Source: Erinaceus europaeus
Lineage: Eukaryota; Chordata; Mammalia; Eulipotyphla; Erinaceidae
Length of the DNA: 64,000 bases
Direction of reading: 5' to 3'
Assembly: GCF_950295315.1 (NCBI RefSeq)
Contig: NC_080175.1
Coordinates: forward strand, 63,282,487 to 63,346,486
Below, piece after piece: positions 21,038-32,819 of this stretch. The translations under genes and the position numbers were made by a program. The notes under the pieces are model-generated. The model had not been told where the DNA came from, ran no database searches, and saw only the letters and a program-made list of their open reading frames with translations. How positions within the stretch are numbered: the first letter of the stretch is position 1; each line of letters starts with the position of its first letter.

Positions 21038-22340
21038 TTTTTTTTATTTATGTGTTTCTCTCTCTTTTTTTTTTTATGCTCTGTTGTTCCTCAGTTGTTG
21101 TGTTTTGAGCACAAGTAACACTGTACTAAATACCTTTATGACAATTGCACTCACCAACCTCCGGAATTACAGTAGCAACTGAAGTAAGTATTGAAGGAGT
21201 TTAATCGTTACCAGTTAGCCAAACAATTTCTCCAGTCCGTGAAAAAATAGTAACCAAATCCCAGTGAAGAAAGAGAAAAGAAAGAGAGGATAGCAAGAAT
21301 AGACAGTTATGCAAATCTACTATCCAGTGTACATTCTAGGGGTAACAAGAGTGTAAAGGGAACTAGAGCAGAGATACACACATAGAGAGTCCACTCTGGG
21401 TCAGATTTCTTCCCCAAAGTAATTCACAAATTCAGAAATGCAAAGAAGAAAGAAGTGTATGACAAGATTAAAAAAAAAGAGATAGAGAGAGAGATAAGAG
21501 AGAGAAAAGGGAGAAGATAAGAAGAAGGGTTGTAATTAAAGAGCAGTGCGAGGGACTTCCCAAATGTGTATCAGTGAGTTTAAAAAAAAAAAAAAAAAAA
21601 CCCTGTTTGGTGGTATGGGGTATCCTGCTAGTAGCTGGTCCCAGGCACTGCTTATGGGGGTGGGGGGGCGGCGGGAAGGATGTATGCTTGAAAATTAAAA
21701 GGAAGAAAAAAGAATTTTTTTCCCCTATTCTAATTCTTAACCCAAATTAAGTTATAGACACCTCCTTGGTGTCACCGCTATGACCCCTTATTGGCTGGCC
21801 TGCTAAAGGCAGAAAATCCTATTGTTTACACGAGATGTGTCCGGAGCTCAAAGGCTAGCCGCTTCTCAGTCCGCCATCTTCCGGGAAACCCCCCCCCTCC
21901 AGACTTTTTTAAAGGATTTCTCAAAAATGAAAACTAGCTCCAAGTCCTTTGATCCAATGGAGCTATACTCAAGAAGTCTTTGGATCCGCTCTCAGGGTCG
22001 CGGTGGACCCTGGAGACTCCCAAGGGAAAGCCCCCAAGCTAAAGTGCTCTCTCCGGGTCTTCTGCCCGCCGTGCTCTGCAACCGGCGGAGGAGCCGCCTT
22101 CCTGGGCGGGCGGAGGACAGTGCCCGGCGCACTCGCCTTGCCTGGCGCCCTGGGAATTCTGGAACCCCGCTAGCCCGTGTCACCTTTACTCTAATTCTTA
22201 ACCCAAATTAAATTGTAATCACTTTTTGGTGTCACCCCTTATTGACTGGCCTGCTAAAGGCAGAAAATCCTACCGTTGCCGACGATGCGATCAGAGCGCT
22301 CGCTGTTAGCGACTTCTCAGTCCGCCATCTTCCTCTCCTC
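21038..22340 (-). promoter_or_regulatory. L1-B 5' UTR with two tandem monomers
   Basis: Near-identical to the L1-A 5' UTR. YY1-like AAGATGGC cores lie at 22324-22331 and 21873-21880, again 451 bases apart. The outer core sits about 10 bases inside the element's 5' end, close to the position of the YY1 site in human L1. The antisense 129-codon frame is open here too (21822-22211, plus strand). Length variation against L1-A is confined to A- and T-runs. Confidence 0.8.
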
Positions 22341-23450
22341 CTCGAAGTTTTTTAAAACACAGACTGAATCTTTTTAATATATAGGCTGTGTACTTGATAT
22401 GCAGACTCTCTCAAAAGCCTAGACCAAGTAGATCAGAAGCAACCAATAGCACAGCTATATACAAGATACTGGGTACTGTACAGCAAACCATAACAAAAGG
22501 ACTTTTCAAAGTTAACCCAATTACCAAATAATGTGATGATAACATTAACTATCGATTGTCTTTTGGAAACCTAAGACAGCAAGAACCTCACATCTTCATT
22601 ATAGAGCCTCTACTTCCCCCAGTCCTGGAACCCTTGGATAGGGCCCACTTTCCCGTATGCCTCTCCCAATCCATATCAAATAATATTGCACCTGCTGATC
22701 ACAACCTAATCAACACAATGATGGCCACCTCAACATGCTTCACCTCAGACTGTGTCCAGAGACTTCAGGTGTGGAATGACAACCCTTCAGCTTCATTACT
22801 CGGGTGAGACCTTTCCTTTCATAGTATACTCTAATTCCATCTCAGGTGGTTCATTTTCTAACACAGTCCCAAAACCTAGATATACACCAGTTTCTGTGAG
22901 AGAGAGCATATGTTCACACGTATCCATAAACTACTGCAAAATATATACCTGAAAGCAGAAGTACACTAGAGTTTGCAGTGAGTATCCCCCTAACACTTCC
23001 TCTCCACTATTCCAAGCTTTGGGTCCATGATTACTCAACAATTTGTTTGGCTTCATATGTTAACTCTCTTTTCAGTCACCAGGTTCCAGATGTCATCAGG
23101 ATGCCGGCCTGGCTTCCCTGGACTGAAGACCCCACCAATATGTCCTGGAGCTCCACTTCCCCAGAGACCCACGCTAGTAGGGAAAGAGAGAAGCAGACTG
23201 GGAATATGGACCGACCAGTCAACGCCCATGTTCAGTGGGTAAGCAATTCCAGAAGCCAGACCTTCCACCTTCTATTACCCACAATGACCCTGGGTCCATG
23301 CTCCCATAGGGATAGAGAGTGGGAAAGCTATCAGGTGAGAGGGTGGGATAGGGAGATTGGGTGGTGGGAATTGTGTGGAGTTGTACCCCTCCTACCCTAT
23401 GGTTTTGTTAATTTATCCTTTCTTAAATAAAAAAAAAAAATTAATATATA
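22341..23450 (+). mobile_element. Right piece of the split L1 3' UTR (tail part, with poly(A))
   Basis: Continues the L1 3' UTR from 14336: AAACACAGACTGAATCTTT, then the tail to TATCCTTTCTTAAATAAAA and poly(A) near 23440. The target copy AAAAATTAATATATA at 23436-23450 matches 14263-14277. The whole insertion was a 5'-truncated copy containing only UTR. It carries an open 150-codon frame (22978-23430) and an 83-codon frame (22556-22807) that recur in other copies. Confidence 0.88.
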
Positions 23451-24040
23451 ATAGTCAATGATATGCCTTGATACAGATAGTAAATCAGATATAATAATCA
23501 ATATCATCTTCAGTAACAATTCAAAGAATTGGGTATGCAGGAATAAACTTAATTGAGGAGTTTAAAAATAATGTACACTTATAACTGTGATCCAGTACTG
23601 AAAGTAATAAATGATAAAATGAAATGGAAAGATATTCAATGCTCACAAACCACAAGAGTTATCATCTTTATGTGATCGATCTTATCAGAGTAATATACAG
23701 ATTTGAAGCAGTTCCTATCAAACCTCTACTAAGTTTAAGGCAATAGGATTAAAGCTACACTTGTATTTAGAAGCATGGAATCCAGAATTGTCATAGCAAT
23801 TGTTAGGAAAAAAAAGAGTAAGAATAGAGTTTCCCACTTCCTAATTTTCAGTTATAATACATGATAATAATACTCAAAACTGGAACAAAGACAGACACTG
23901 AGATCAATGGAATAGAACTGAAATTCGAAAATAAACCTTCACACTTGTGGACTATCAACACATGGCAAGAGTGTTCAGAAGAATGAAAGTTGCATAATAT
24001 GAATCATGAATTCAATCTGATGGTGATTTTAAATCCATCA
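23451..24040 (+). mobile_element. Ancient L1 ORF2 remnant
   Basis: Weak but ordered similarity to the ORF2 C-terminal half: AAATGGAAAGATATTCAATGCTCA, ATACAGATTTGAAGCAGTTCCTATCAA, GGAACAAAGACAGACACTGAGATCAATGG, ACTTGTGGACTATCAACACATGG. Riddled with breaks, clearly older than the other L1s here. Confidence 0.65.
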
Positions 24041-24093
24041 TTTTATATGCTAATATACATAAGGACTGAGGAAAAAACACTTCTTATAGAGCA

Positions 24094-24386
24094 AGGCTAC
24101 TTTTTTATTATTTATTTCCTTTTGTTGCCCTTGTTGTTTTATAGTTGTAGTCATTATTATTATTGATGCCGTCGTCATTGTTGGATAGGACAGAGAGAAA
24201 CAGAGAGAGGAGGGGAAGACAGAAAGGGGGAGAGAAAGAGACATCTGCAGACCTGTTTCACTACTTGTGAAGTGACTCCCCTGCAGGTGGGGAGCCGGGG
24301 CTCAAACCAGGAATTCTTATATCAGTCGTTGAGCTTTGTGCCAAGTGTGCTTCACCTGCTGTGCTACCTCCGGACCCGACTCCCCA
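24094..24386 (-). mobile_element. tRNA-derived SINE (type I)
   Basis: Antisense copy: ATTTATTTCCTTTTGTTGCCC tail, GGATAGGACAGAGAG, CTGCAGACCTGTTTCACTAC, GGGGAGCCGGGGCTC, and a head ending CTACCTCCGGACCCGACTCCCC. Moderately diverged. Confidence 0.88.
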
Positions 24387-24512
24387 AGCACAAGGCTTCT
24401 CTACCTAAGAATCTGGGTTAAATCCTCAGTTCCCTGAGTTACGGAATGGCTTTCTACTTTTGGCCCTCTCCTCTCTCAATGAGACTCTTTTCACACGTGT
24501 AATAAATAAAAT
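24387..24512 (+). mobile_element. Degraded SINE fragment
   Basis: AAGCACAAGGCTTCTCTACC, CTGGGTTAAATCCTCAG and an AATAAATAAAATT tail resemble an old plus-strand SINE next to the type I insertion. The identification is tentative. Confidence 0.35.
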
Positions 24513-24529
24513 TAAATACATCTCAAAAA

Positions 24530-24670
24530 TAAAGGACTGCGTAATTGCTCACCTGGTAGAGCAAAGGACTCTCATGTCTGAGGTTCCTGGCTGGAGACTC
24601 CGCATCATATACATGAGTGTGGTGCACTGGCTTTTCTCTCTAATATGAAATAAATAAAAATACACCTTAA
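24530..24670 (+). mobile_element. Old tRNA-related SINE (type III)
   Basis: TTGCTCACCTGGTAGAGCAAAGG has an A-box-like core, followed by CTCATGTCTGAGGTTCCTGG and a tail TATGAAATAAATAAAAATAC. No B box of good quality. Confidence 0.5.
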
Positions 24671-26120
24671 AATAGTTCTTTGGGTAGGAGTATGAAGAAG
24701 CTAAAAATTAAAAGCATTGCTTTCAATAACCATAACCTCAGTAAGATAGTATTTTAAATGGCTTCAATAAGCATTGCATTTGAGCATATATAATAAAAAG
24801 ATGATTATTTCTTTTTCTGGTATACCCATAAATAAAATGGTCACATATATTTTAAATAAAAAGTATTTGAAAGCCTTGACATTATTTTTCTTCTTACTCT
24901 TTTATAATTAAATATGCAAAACATGTTTCTTTTGAGCTTGAGGATCCTTAACTCTTTGCCATTTTGTGACATTTTGAAAATAGTATACCAAATAGAAAAG
25001 GCATGGTCTGCCCTTTTGCAAACAATGGAGAAGTATGCTTACAGTTTCAAGGCTGAACAACTGATTTGAAATGGTAAGAAATCTATTTTCAGCAAAGCAA
25101 ATATATCAAAACTTACAAAACAAGAATTGGTTTGAGATGGTTCATTTTTATTTTTTCATTTTTAGTTTTTGCCTGAATAAATACTTTCAAGTGAATTATT
25201 TTTTTACCAACACACTAGGAAAAACTAAAGCAGAATGCAGACTTTGTTTCAGAGTCAAAGTATATGATAAGATCCTTCAACTTAAACATATCTTTAAGTT
25301 ACGCTTCCTTTTATATCTGCACAGAAGTAATCTATCAGTAAGTATATAACAGGGAGCAGAGAGATTCACAGAATAATTACCCATGCTTAAAGTAACTGCT
25401 GAATATAGTTTCATCTTATTTTTACCTCTCTACAGTGTGAATTTTCTTTTAAATATTAACTGAGGAAATTGTAAGCAACATAACTGATAGACATGCTAGA
25501 ATAGAATGAGATAATTCACACAAAATATTTGGATACAGCTATTATTTTTATTTTTGTCACAGCTTACACACTTTGTAAAACAGACATCCTGGATGGTTTC
25601 AGTAACAATTACAGTGATATTTGATGTGATCTCTTACTTGCTCATTTGTAATGTTCAGATCATAATCCGATTTGCTTCTTGGTGGTGTTGAGCAGTGAAT
25701 TGTAGTTTTAAAATAGTAAGTACCAAGATCTTATGCACCTCTTGACATATTCTGTATATTTTCTCTTCTCCAATTACTTTGAAGTTGTGTTACTCTGCAT
25801 ATGCATAGGCCTTCTAACTAATGAAGCCAAGTATTTTTTAAGTAATTGGTGATTAATGCAATGACTTTTTAAACATAAATGATTTTTGAGTCTATAAGGT
25901 AGTTCAATTATGAGGGGGTCTGTTTTGCAAATGCAGCTAACAAATTAAAATGGGTTTCTTTGTTATGATGTTATCTGCTCTCTATCTTTATGCTCTCTTT
26001 TTTTTTTTTTTTGAGTATCTTGGTTACTGAGTTCTGTGACCTTCTGCTACATAAATGTTTTTTGTGCCATGCATGTATATTCCAGGTTTTCACTGGGATA
26101 TATTTATAACTTTGTGTGTG
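24671..26120. other. AT-rich non-repetitive region
   Basis: Nothing recognised. The 92-codon plus-strand frame at 25071-25349 is F/Y/K-rich and looks like chance. A T-run lies at 25999-26012. Confidence 0.45.
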
Positions 26121-26262
26121 TGTATGATCTGCATTTGAGCCCCTGATCCTTACCTGGGTTTGGGGGAATGGGTAGGAGCTCATGAATGGAACAATACTGT
26201 AGGAATTTCCCCTTCTCTCTATCTCTCTTTGTCTCTAATCCTATATAAAAAAGTTAAAACAG
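26121..26262 (+). mobile_element. Degraded SINE
   Basis: GCATTTGAGCCCCTGATCC, GAGCTCATGAATGG, a C/T-rich run and an ATATAAAAAAG tail fit an eroded type II-like SINE. The head is missing. Confidence 0.4.
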
Positions 26263-26480
26263 GGGCCTTAGTGGTGGCATACCTGGTTGATCCCTCATGT
26301 TATAATGTTCAAAGATCTGGGTTCGAGCTTCCAGTCCCCACTGCAGGGTGAAAGCTTCGTGATGGTGGAAGGGTGCTACAGGTGTCTTTCTGTCTCTCTC
26401 CCTCTCTATCACTCCCCCCCTCAATTTCTGGCTATCTCTATTCAACAAATAAATAAAGATAATTAATAAAATAAAGAGCT
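26263..26480 (+). mobile_element. tRNA-derived SINE (type II)
   Basis: GGGGCCTTAGTGGTGGCATACC head, good B box GGGTTCGAGCTTCCAG, GCAGGGTGAAAGCTTCGTG, C/T-rich region, and an AATAAATAAAGATAATTAAT tail. Confidence 0.85.
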
Positions 26481-26573
26481 AATACTTTGTTTACGATATA
26501 GAGAAATTTTTTTTTTTAAGTTAAAACATGACTGATAAAAATGGTACAATCAGCCCCAACAACAACCTTGGCA

Positions 26574-26580
26574 GCAAAAA

Positions 26581-26631
<51 letters not shown>

Positions 26632-26632
26632 A
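26574..26632 (+). repeat. (AAAT)n microsatellite
   Basis: About 13 near-perfect AAAT/TAAA units in a row between two SINEs; probably grown from a SINE or L1 tail. Confidence 0.95.
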
Positions 26633-26848
26633 AGACTGGCTAATGCCCCTGGTTAAGTACTCACATTACAATGCACAACGAACTGGTTTCAAGCCCCTGG
26701 TCCCCATGTCCAGGGAGAAAGCTTCAGGAGTGGCAAAGCAGAGATGCAGATGTCTTTATGTCTCTCTTCTTCTATTTCTCCCTCTACCCTGTCAGTTTCT
26801 CTCTGTCTTTATTAAATAATAAATAAATATTAACATTAAATAAATGGG
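26633..26848 (+). mobile_element. tRNA-derived SINE (type II)
   Basis: AGACTGGCTAATGCCCCTGG head, CTGGTTTCAAGCCCCTGG (B box), GGGAGAAAGCTTCAGGAGTGG, C/T-rich segment, and an AATAATAAATAAATATT tail. Confidence 0.8.
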
Positions 26849-26879
26849 TAAATAAAAGTTCAATTTATACTTCCGTATG

Positions 26880-27843
26880 TTTTAATGTGTCAGACAAACT
26901 ATATAAAAATTAACAAAAATATATAAAAAGCTCAAAAATTCAAATTCAGCAACAACAGCAACAAAAAGTGACCACATCAAAAAGTGGGAGAGAGTATAAA
27001 TAGAATATTCACCAAAGAAGGTATCCAAAAGGCCAACAGACATAAAAAATCGCTCCAAGTCATTGATTGTCAGAAAAATGCAAATAAAGAGATTGCTAAA
27101 GTAGTACTTCAGGCTTATGAAAGCGCCTTTTATCCTAAAGTATAGTAACAACAAATACTGGAGAGGTTTCTGGGGTAAGAGAACCCTCCTGGCCTATTGG
27201 TGGGAATATGAATTGGTACAATCCCTAAGGAGAGTCATCTAGAGAACTCTCAGAAAGGTTGAAACGGACCTACCCTATAACTGGAAATTTATCAGTTTAC
27301 CTGACAATATGGAGATTCAAACACACACATCCAAAATGATTTGTGTATATCCATGTTCCTAGCAGAGGATTTATAATAGCCAAAACCTAGAAACAACCTT
27401 TGTGTCATAGAGCAGATGAGTGATTAAGAAAGTGTGATATATACACACAATGAAATACTACTCAGATATAAAGAATAGTGAATTTATCTTCTTTATCTCA
27501 TCTTGGAATGAACTTGAAGGAATCAAGTTAAGTGAGATAAGCCAGAAAGAGAACGGTCGATATGAGATGTTCTAATTCATGGACATAAATTGAGAAATAA
27601 GAGCAGAAAGGGTAAACACGAAGTAGAACTTGGACTGAGTTTGGTGTAGTTCATAAATATAAAGGACTCTTGGAAAATGAAGACTTCCATTCCTATTGCA
27701 TGATCCTGAGGGAGGATTTAAGGTGGGGGTGTGGGTGTTTTATAGAAAATAAACTTTTTTAACACATATATCAACACTGTATTTACTGTAAATAATTCAT
27801 CCCTTAAATAAAAATATTAGAAAATAAATATATCAAAATTATG
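26880..27843 (+). mobile_element. Old L1: ORF2 C-terminus and short 3' UTR
   Basis: Diverged ORF2 C-terminus: AAGAAGGTATCCAAAAGGCC, AACAAATACTGGAGAGG, TATTGGTGGGAATATGAATTGG, ACAATGAAATACTACTCAG. The UTR ends in ACTGTATTTACTGTAAAT and CCTTAAATAAAAATATT, an old UTR type also seen at 52134-52344. It forms the left flank of the complex L1-C insertion. Confidence 0.8.
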
Positions 27844-30800
27844 GTTTTTTTAATTTTATTTAAGAAAGGATTAATTAACAAAACCATAAGGTAGGAGGGG
27901 TATAACTCCACACAATTCCCACCACCCAATCTCCATAACCCACCCCCTCCCCTGATAGCTTTCCTACTCTCTATCCCTCTGGGAGCATGGACCCAGGGTC
28001 ATTGTGGGTTGCAGAAGGTAGAAGGTCTGGCTTCTGTAATTGCTTCCCCGCTGAATATGGGCGTTGACTGGTCGGTCCATACTCCCAGTCAGCCTCTCTC
28101 TTTCCGTAATAGGGTGTGTCTCTGGGGAAGCTGAGCTCCAGGAAACATTGGTGGGATCTTCAATCCAGGGAAGCCTGGCCAGCATCCTGGTGGCATCTGG
28201 AACCTGGTGATTGAAAAGAGAGTTAACATACGAGGCCAAATAAATTGTTGAGCAATCATGGGCCCAAAGCTTGGAATAGTGGAGAGAAAGTGTTAGGTAG
28301 GTATTCACTGCAAACTCTAGTGTACTTCTGCTTTCAGGTATATATTTTGCAGTAGTTTATGGATATGTGTGAACATAAGCTCTCTCTCACAGAAACTGGT
28401 GTATATCTAGGTTATAGGACTTTGTTAGTGAACCATCTGAGATGAAATTAGAGTGTACTATAAAAGGAAAGGTCTCACCGGAGTAATGAAGCTGAAGGGT
28501 TGTCATTCTACACGTGAAATCTCTAAACACAGTCTGAGGTGAAGCATGTTGAGGTGGCAATCGTTGCATTGGTTAGGTTGTGATCGGCAGATACAATATT
28601 ATTTGGTATGGATTGGGAGAGGCATACGGGAAAGTGGGCCCTGTCCAAGGGTTCCAGGACTGGGGGAAGTAGGGGCTCTACAGTGGAGATGTGAGGTTCC
28701 TGCTGTCTTAGGGTTCAAAAAGACAATCGATAATTAATGTTATCATCACATTATTTGGTAATTGGGTTAACTATGAAAAGTCCTTTAGTTATGGTTTGCT
28801 GTACAGTATCCAGTATCTTGTATATAGCTGTGCTATTGGATGCTTCTAATCTACTTGGTCTAGGCTTGTGAGAGAGTCCGCATATCAAGTACACAGCCTA
28901 TATATTAAAAAGATTCAGTTTGTGTTTTGAAAAACTTTGAGACATACAATTGATTTTCCCCCTCTCATATTGATTAACTACTGATTTATATGTCTACATT
29001 TTGCTAGGAGTGTACATAAACACAATTCCCACCATCAAAAGACTTTGAACCACCTCTCCAACCCATTCCCACGCCCCACTGTCCCAGGAAGCTGCATGTC
29101 TACCCCTCACCACAGGGTTTTTACTTTGGTGCCCTACTTACAATTTGATCAGGTCCTGATTTTAGTTTCCCTTTCAGATCTTCTTAGTCAACTTCTATTG
29201 ATGAGTGGGATCATCCCATACTCATCTTTATCTTTCTGACTTAGTTCACTTAACATAATTCCTTCTAGCTCTGTCCAAGATGGGTCAGAGAAGGTGGGTT
29301 CATTGTTCTTGATAGCTGCATAGTATTCCATTGTGTATATACACCACAGCTTTTTCAGCCACTCATCTGTTGTTGGGCACCTGGGTAGCTTCCAGGTTTT
29401 AGCTATTATGAATTGTGCTGCTATGAACATAGGAGTACATACCTCTTTTTGGTGGGGTGTTATGGAGTCCTTGGAGTATAACCCCAGGAGAGGAATTACT
29501 GGATTATATGGAAGGTCCATGTCTAGCCTTCTGAGAGTTTTCCAGACTGCTCTCCACAGAGGCTGTACCAATTTACATTCCCACCAGCAATGTAAAAGGG
29601 TTCCTCTGTCCCCACATCTTCTCCAGCATTTGTTGCTGCTGTCCTTTTTGATGTATGCCATTCTTACAGGAGTGAGGTGATATCTTAGTGTTGTCTTAAT
29701 TTGCATTTCTCTGACAATCAGTGACCTAGAGCAGTTTTTCATATGTTTGTTAGTCTTTTGGATCTCCTCTGTAGTGAATGTTTTGTTCATACCCTCTGCC
29801 CATTTTTGGATGGGGTCATTTGCTTTTTTGGTGCTAAGTTTGCTGAGCTCTTTATGTATTTTGGTGATTAGTTTCTTGTCTGATGTATGGCATGTGAAGA
29901 TCTGCTCCCATTCTGTGAGGGGTCTCTCTGTTTGTTTAATAGATTCTTTGGATGTGCAGAAGCTTTTCAATTTGATGTAGTCCCATTGGTTTGTTTCTGC
30001 TTTAGTCTTCCTTGCAATTGGGTTTGATTCATCAAAGGTGTCCTTGAGGTGTATGTGGGAAAGTGTTTTACCAATGTTTTCCTCTAAGTATTTGATTGTT
30101 TCTGGTCTGACATCTAGGTCTTTGATCCACTTGGAGTTGATTTTTGTTTCTGGTGAGATAAAGTGGTTCAACTTCATTCTTCTGCTTGTTACAACCCAGT
30201 TTTCCCAGCACCATTTATTGAAGAGAGCCTCCTTTTTCCATTTAATCCTTTGGGTCCCCTTATCAAAGATTAGATGCCCTTAGGTGTTGGTATTTATTTC
30301 TGGACTTTCAATTCTGTTCCACTGGTCTGTGTGCCTATTTTTGTTCCAGTACCATGCTGTTTAAATGATGATGGCTTTATAATATAGTTTAAGGTCTGGG
30401 AGTGTGATGCCTCCATTTCTGTTTCTTTTCCTTAAGATGGTTTTGGCAATTCTAGGTGTTTTCAGGTTCCAGATAAATGATTGTAGTGTTTGTTCTATTC
30501 TCTTAAAGAAGCTTGGTGGAACTTTGATGGATATTGCATTAAATTTGTATATGGCTCTGGGGAGATTATTCATTTTGATGATATTTATTCTTCCAATCCA
30601 TGAGCATGGGATATCTTTCCATTTCTTGGTATCAGTTTCTATTTCCTTGAGTAGCGACTCATAGCTTCCAGCATACAAGTCTTTCACTTCTTTGGTCAAC
30701 TTTATTCCTAGGTATTTGATTGATTTTGCTGAAACAGTAAATAGGAGTGATTTCTGGATGTCTTCTTCTTCAGATTTAGTGTTTGCATAAAGAAACACCA

Positions 30801-32221
30801 CTGATTTTTGTACATTGATTTTGTAGCCTGATACCTTGCTATATTGCCTAATATCTTTCAATAATTTTCTGCTGGATTCTTTGGGCCTTTCTATGTATAC
30901 TATCATATCATCTGCAAATAGTGAGAGCTTGACTTCTTCCCTTCCAATCTGTATTCCTTTGATTTCTTTCTCTTGCCTGATTGCTATGGCAAGAACTTCC
31001 AATATTATGTTGAAGAGTAATGGTGACAGTGGACAGCCCTGTCTAGTCCCCGATCTGAGGGGGAATGCTTTCAGCATCTGTCCATTGAGTATGATGTTGG
31101 ATGTAGGTTTGCTATATATAGACTCCACTATCTAGAGGAATTTCCCATCTATTCCCATTTTCTGTAGAGTTTTGAGCATGAATGGGTGTTGGATTTTGTC
31201 AAAGGCTTTCTCTGCATCTATTGAGATAATCATGTGGTTTTTGGCTTTGCTTTTATTTATGTGGTGAATGACATTGATTGACTTACGGATGTTGAACCAG
31301 CCTTGCATTCCTGGGATGAATCCCACTTGGTCATGATGAACAATCTTTTTGATATGTTGCTGTATCTGGTTGGCCAAGATCTTGTTTAATATTTTGGCAT
31401 CTATGTTCCTCAGAGATATTGCTCTGTAGTTTTCCTTTTTTGTTCTGTCCCTATCAGCTTTTGGTATCAGGGTGATGTTGGCTTCATAGAAGGTGGAAGG
31501 GAGTATTCCTGTTTCTTCAATCCTATGGAATAGCTTAAGATGTATGGGTATTAACTGTTTCCTGAAAGTTTTACAGAATTCATTTGTGAAGCCATCTGGT
31601 CCAGGACTTTTGTTGTTGGGGAGATTCGTAATAACGGTTTCAATTTCTTTGTCTTTGATTGGTGCATTTAGATTTTATAGTTCTTCTTGGTTCAGTTTTG
31701 GAAGGGCATATGTTTCTAGGAATTATTCAATTTCTTCCAGATTCTCTAGCTTGGTAGCATATAGTTCTTTATATAAGTTTCTCTGGATTCTCTGGATTTC
31801 TGTGGTGTCAGTTGTGATAGCTCCTCCATCTTTTACAATTCTATTAATTTGAGTCTTCTCTCTTTTTTTTTGGTGAGTCTGGCTAGAGGTTTGTCAATTT
31901 TGTTTAATCTTTCAAAGAACTAACATTTGGCTTCTTTGATCTTTTGTATGGTTCTTTTATTCTCGATGTTGTTTTTTTCTGCTCGAACTTTAGTGTTTTC
32001 TGTCCTCTGGTTGCTTTAGACTTCCTTTGTTCCTCTTCCTCTATATCCTTGAGGTGTGCAAAAGGTCGTTCATTTGAGCTTCTTTTTGGTGTTTAATATG
32101 TGATTGTATGGCTATAAGTTTCCCTCGCAGTACTGATTTAGCTGTGTCCCAAATATTTTGATAGGTTGTGTCTTCATTTTCATTAGTTTCCAGGAACATT
32201 TGAGTTTCCTGCTTGAGTGAG
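27844..32221 (-). mobile_element. L1-C: 3' portion of a 5'-inverted LINE-1
   Basis: Minus-strand L1 from poly(A) (27844-27850) through a 1.34-kb 3' UTR (to 29187) and ORF2 up to the region just behind the endonuclease domain. At about 32221 orientation flips (GAGTGAGT joined to TTTTTTAGAAC), sharing two bases, and ORF2 endonuclease sequence follows on the plus strand. This is the signature of twin priming. The RT box is the canonical FADD. Confidence 0.9.
29188..32221 (-). pseudogene. ORF2: L1-C ORF2, RT and C-terminal parts, broken
   Basis: Open blocks: C-terminus 29188-30177 ([29 protein letters not shown], ending MIPLINRS), RT 30361-31128 ([25 protein letters not shown]) and 31132-31377 ([11 protein letters not shown]). 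Separating lesions include a stop at 31132-31134 and one near 30361, and the part beyond 31.4 kb has several indels. The canonical FADD at 30907-30918 contrasts with FADN in L1-A and L1-B. The first 250 or so codons are absent from this strand; part of them follow inverted at 32222-32819. Confidence 0.92.
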
Positions 32222-32819
32222 TTTTTTAGAACAATGTCACTAGAATACATTAAATCCATAATATCAATAAATGTCAATGGCTTAAACTCACCCATCAAAA
32301 GGCACAGGGTGGGGGGATGGATTAGAAAACATAACCCAACCATATGCTGCTTGCAAGAATCCCATCTGTCACAACAAGATAAACACAGTCTTAAAGTGAA
32401 AGGATGGAAAACTATCATACAGGCTAACGGACCACAAAAAAGGGCAAGAACAGCCATTCTCATCTCAGACATGATAGATTTTAAATTAAACAAAGTAACA
32501 AAAGATAGGCAAGGACATTACATAATGATTAGAGGATCAATCAGCCAAGAAAACTTAACAATTATTAACATCTATGCACCCAACGAGGGACCATCTAAAT
32601 ACATCAAGCACCTACTGAAAAAAATTCAAAAATACATCAATACTAATACAATAATAGTGGGAGACTTCAATACCCCACTCTCACACGTAGACAGATCAAC
32701 AAAGCAGAGAACCATTAAAGATACAAGAGAATTAAATGAAGAGATCGAAAGACGAGACCTATTGGACATTTTCAGACTCCTCCACCCCAAAAAACTGGAA
32801 TACACCTTCTTTTCAAATC
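32222..32819 (+). pseudogene. ORF2: Inverted L1 ORF2 endonuclease segment
   Basis: Plus-strand piece beginning just before the ORF2 start and reading ISINVNGLNSPIKRH, LQESHLS, INIYAPNEG, GDFNTPLS, to [12 protein letters not shown]. It is open for about 200 codons. Relative to L1-B about 200 bases between its end and the start of the minus-strand part are missing. Position and orientation fit the inverted half made by twin priming. It joins at about 32819 to L1 3' UTR sequence through a two-base AC overlap. Confidence 0.9.

Larger units (their letters stand above)
14337..22340 (-). mobile_element. L1-B: full-length LINE-1, nested, SINE-interrupted, probable 3' transduction
   Basis: A complete L1 in the order 5' UTR (22340-21038), ORF1 (21037-19792), 60-base spacer, ORF2 (19731-15907), 3' UTR (15906-14566), then about 230 bp of non-L1 sequence ending in its own poly(T). 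The unit is flanked by CTCGAAGTTT at 14327-14336 and 22341-22350; joining the flanks restores a continuous L1 3' UTR. The right target reads GTTTTTT/AAAA, a typical L1 endonuclease site on the bottom strand. The copy is dead: ORF1 has a SINE and a frameshift, ORF2 several lesions. It is a close relative of L1-A. Confidence 0.92.

Noticed and set aside
1..22340. L1-A and L1-B as two ends of a segmental duplication
   Set aside because: The elements are very similar, but their outer flanks differ and L1-B has its own target duplication, so they are separate insertions.
24460..24648. Frame with AHLVEQRTLMSEVPGW resembling a tRNA-SINE translation
   Set aside because: It is simply the translated tRNA-like head of a SINE (A-box region), not a protein.
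25071..25349. Plus-strand frame of 92 codons
   Set aside because: Dominated by F, Y, K and N as expected for AT-rich noncoding DNA; no recognisable motif.
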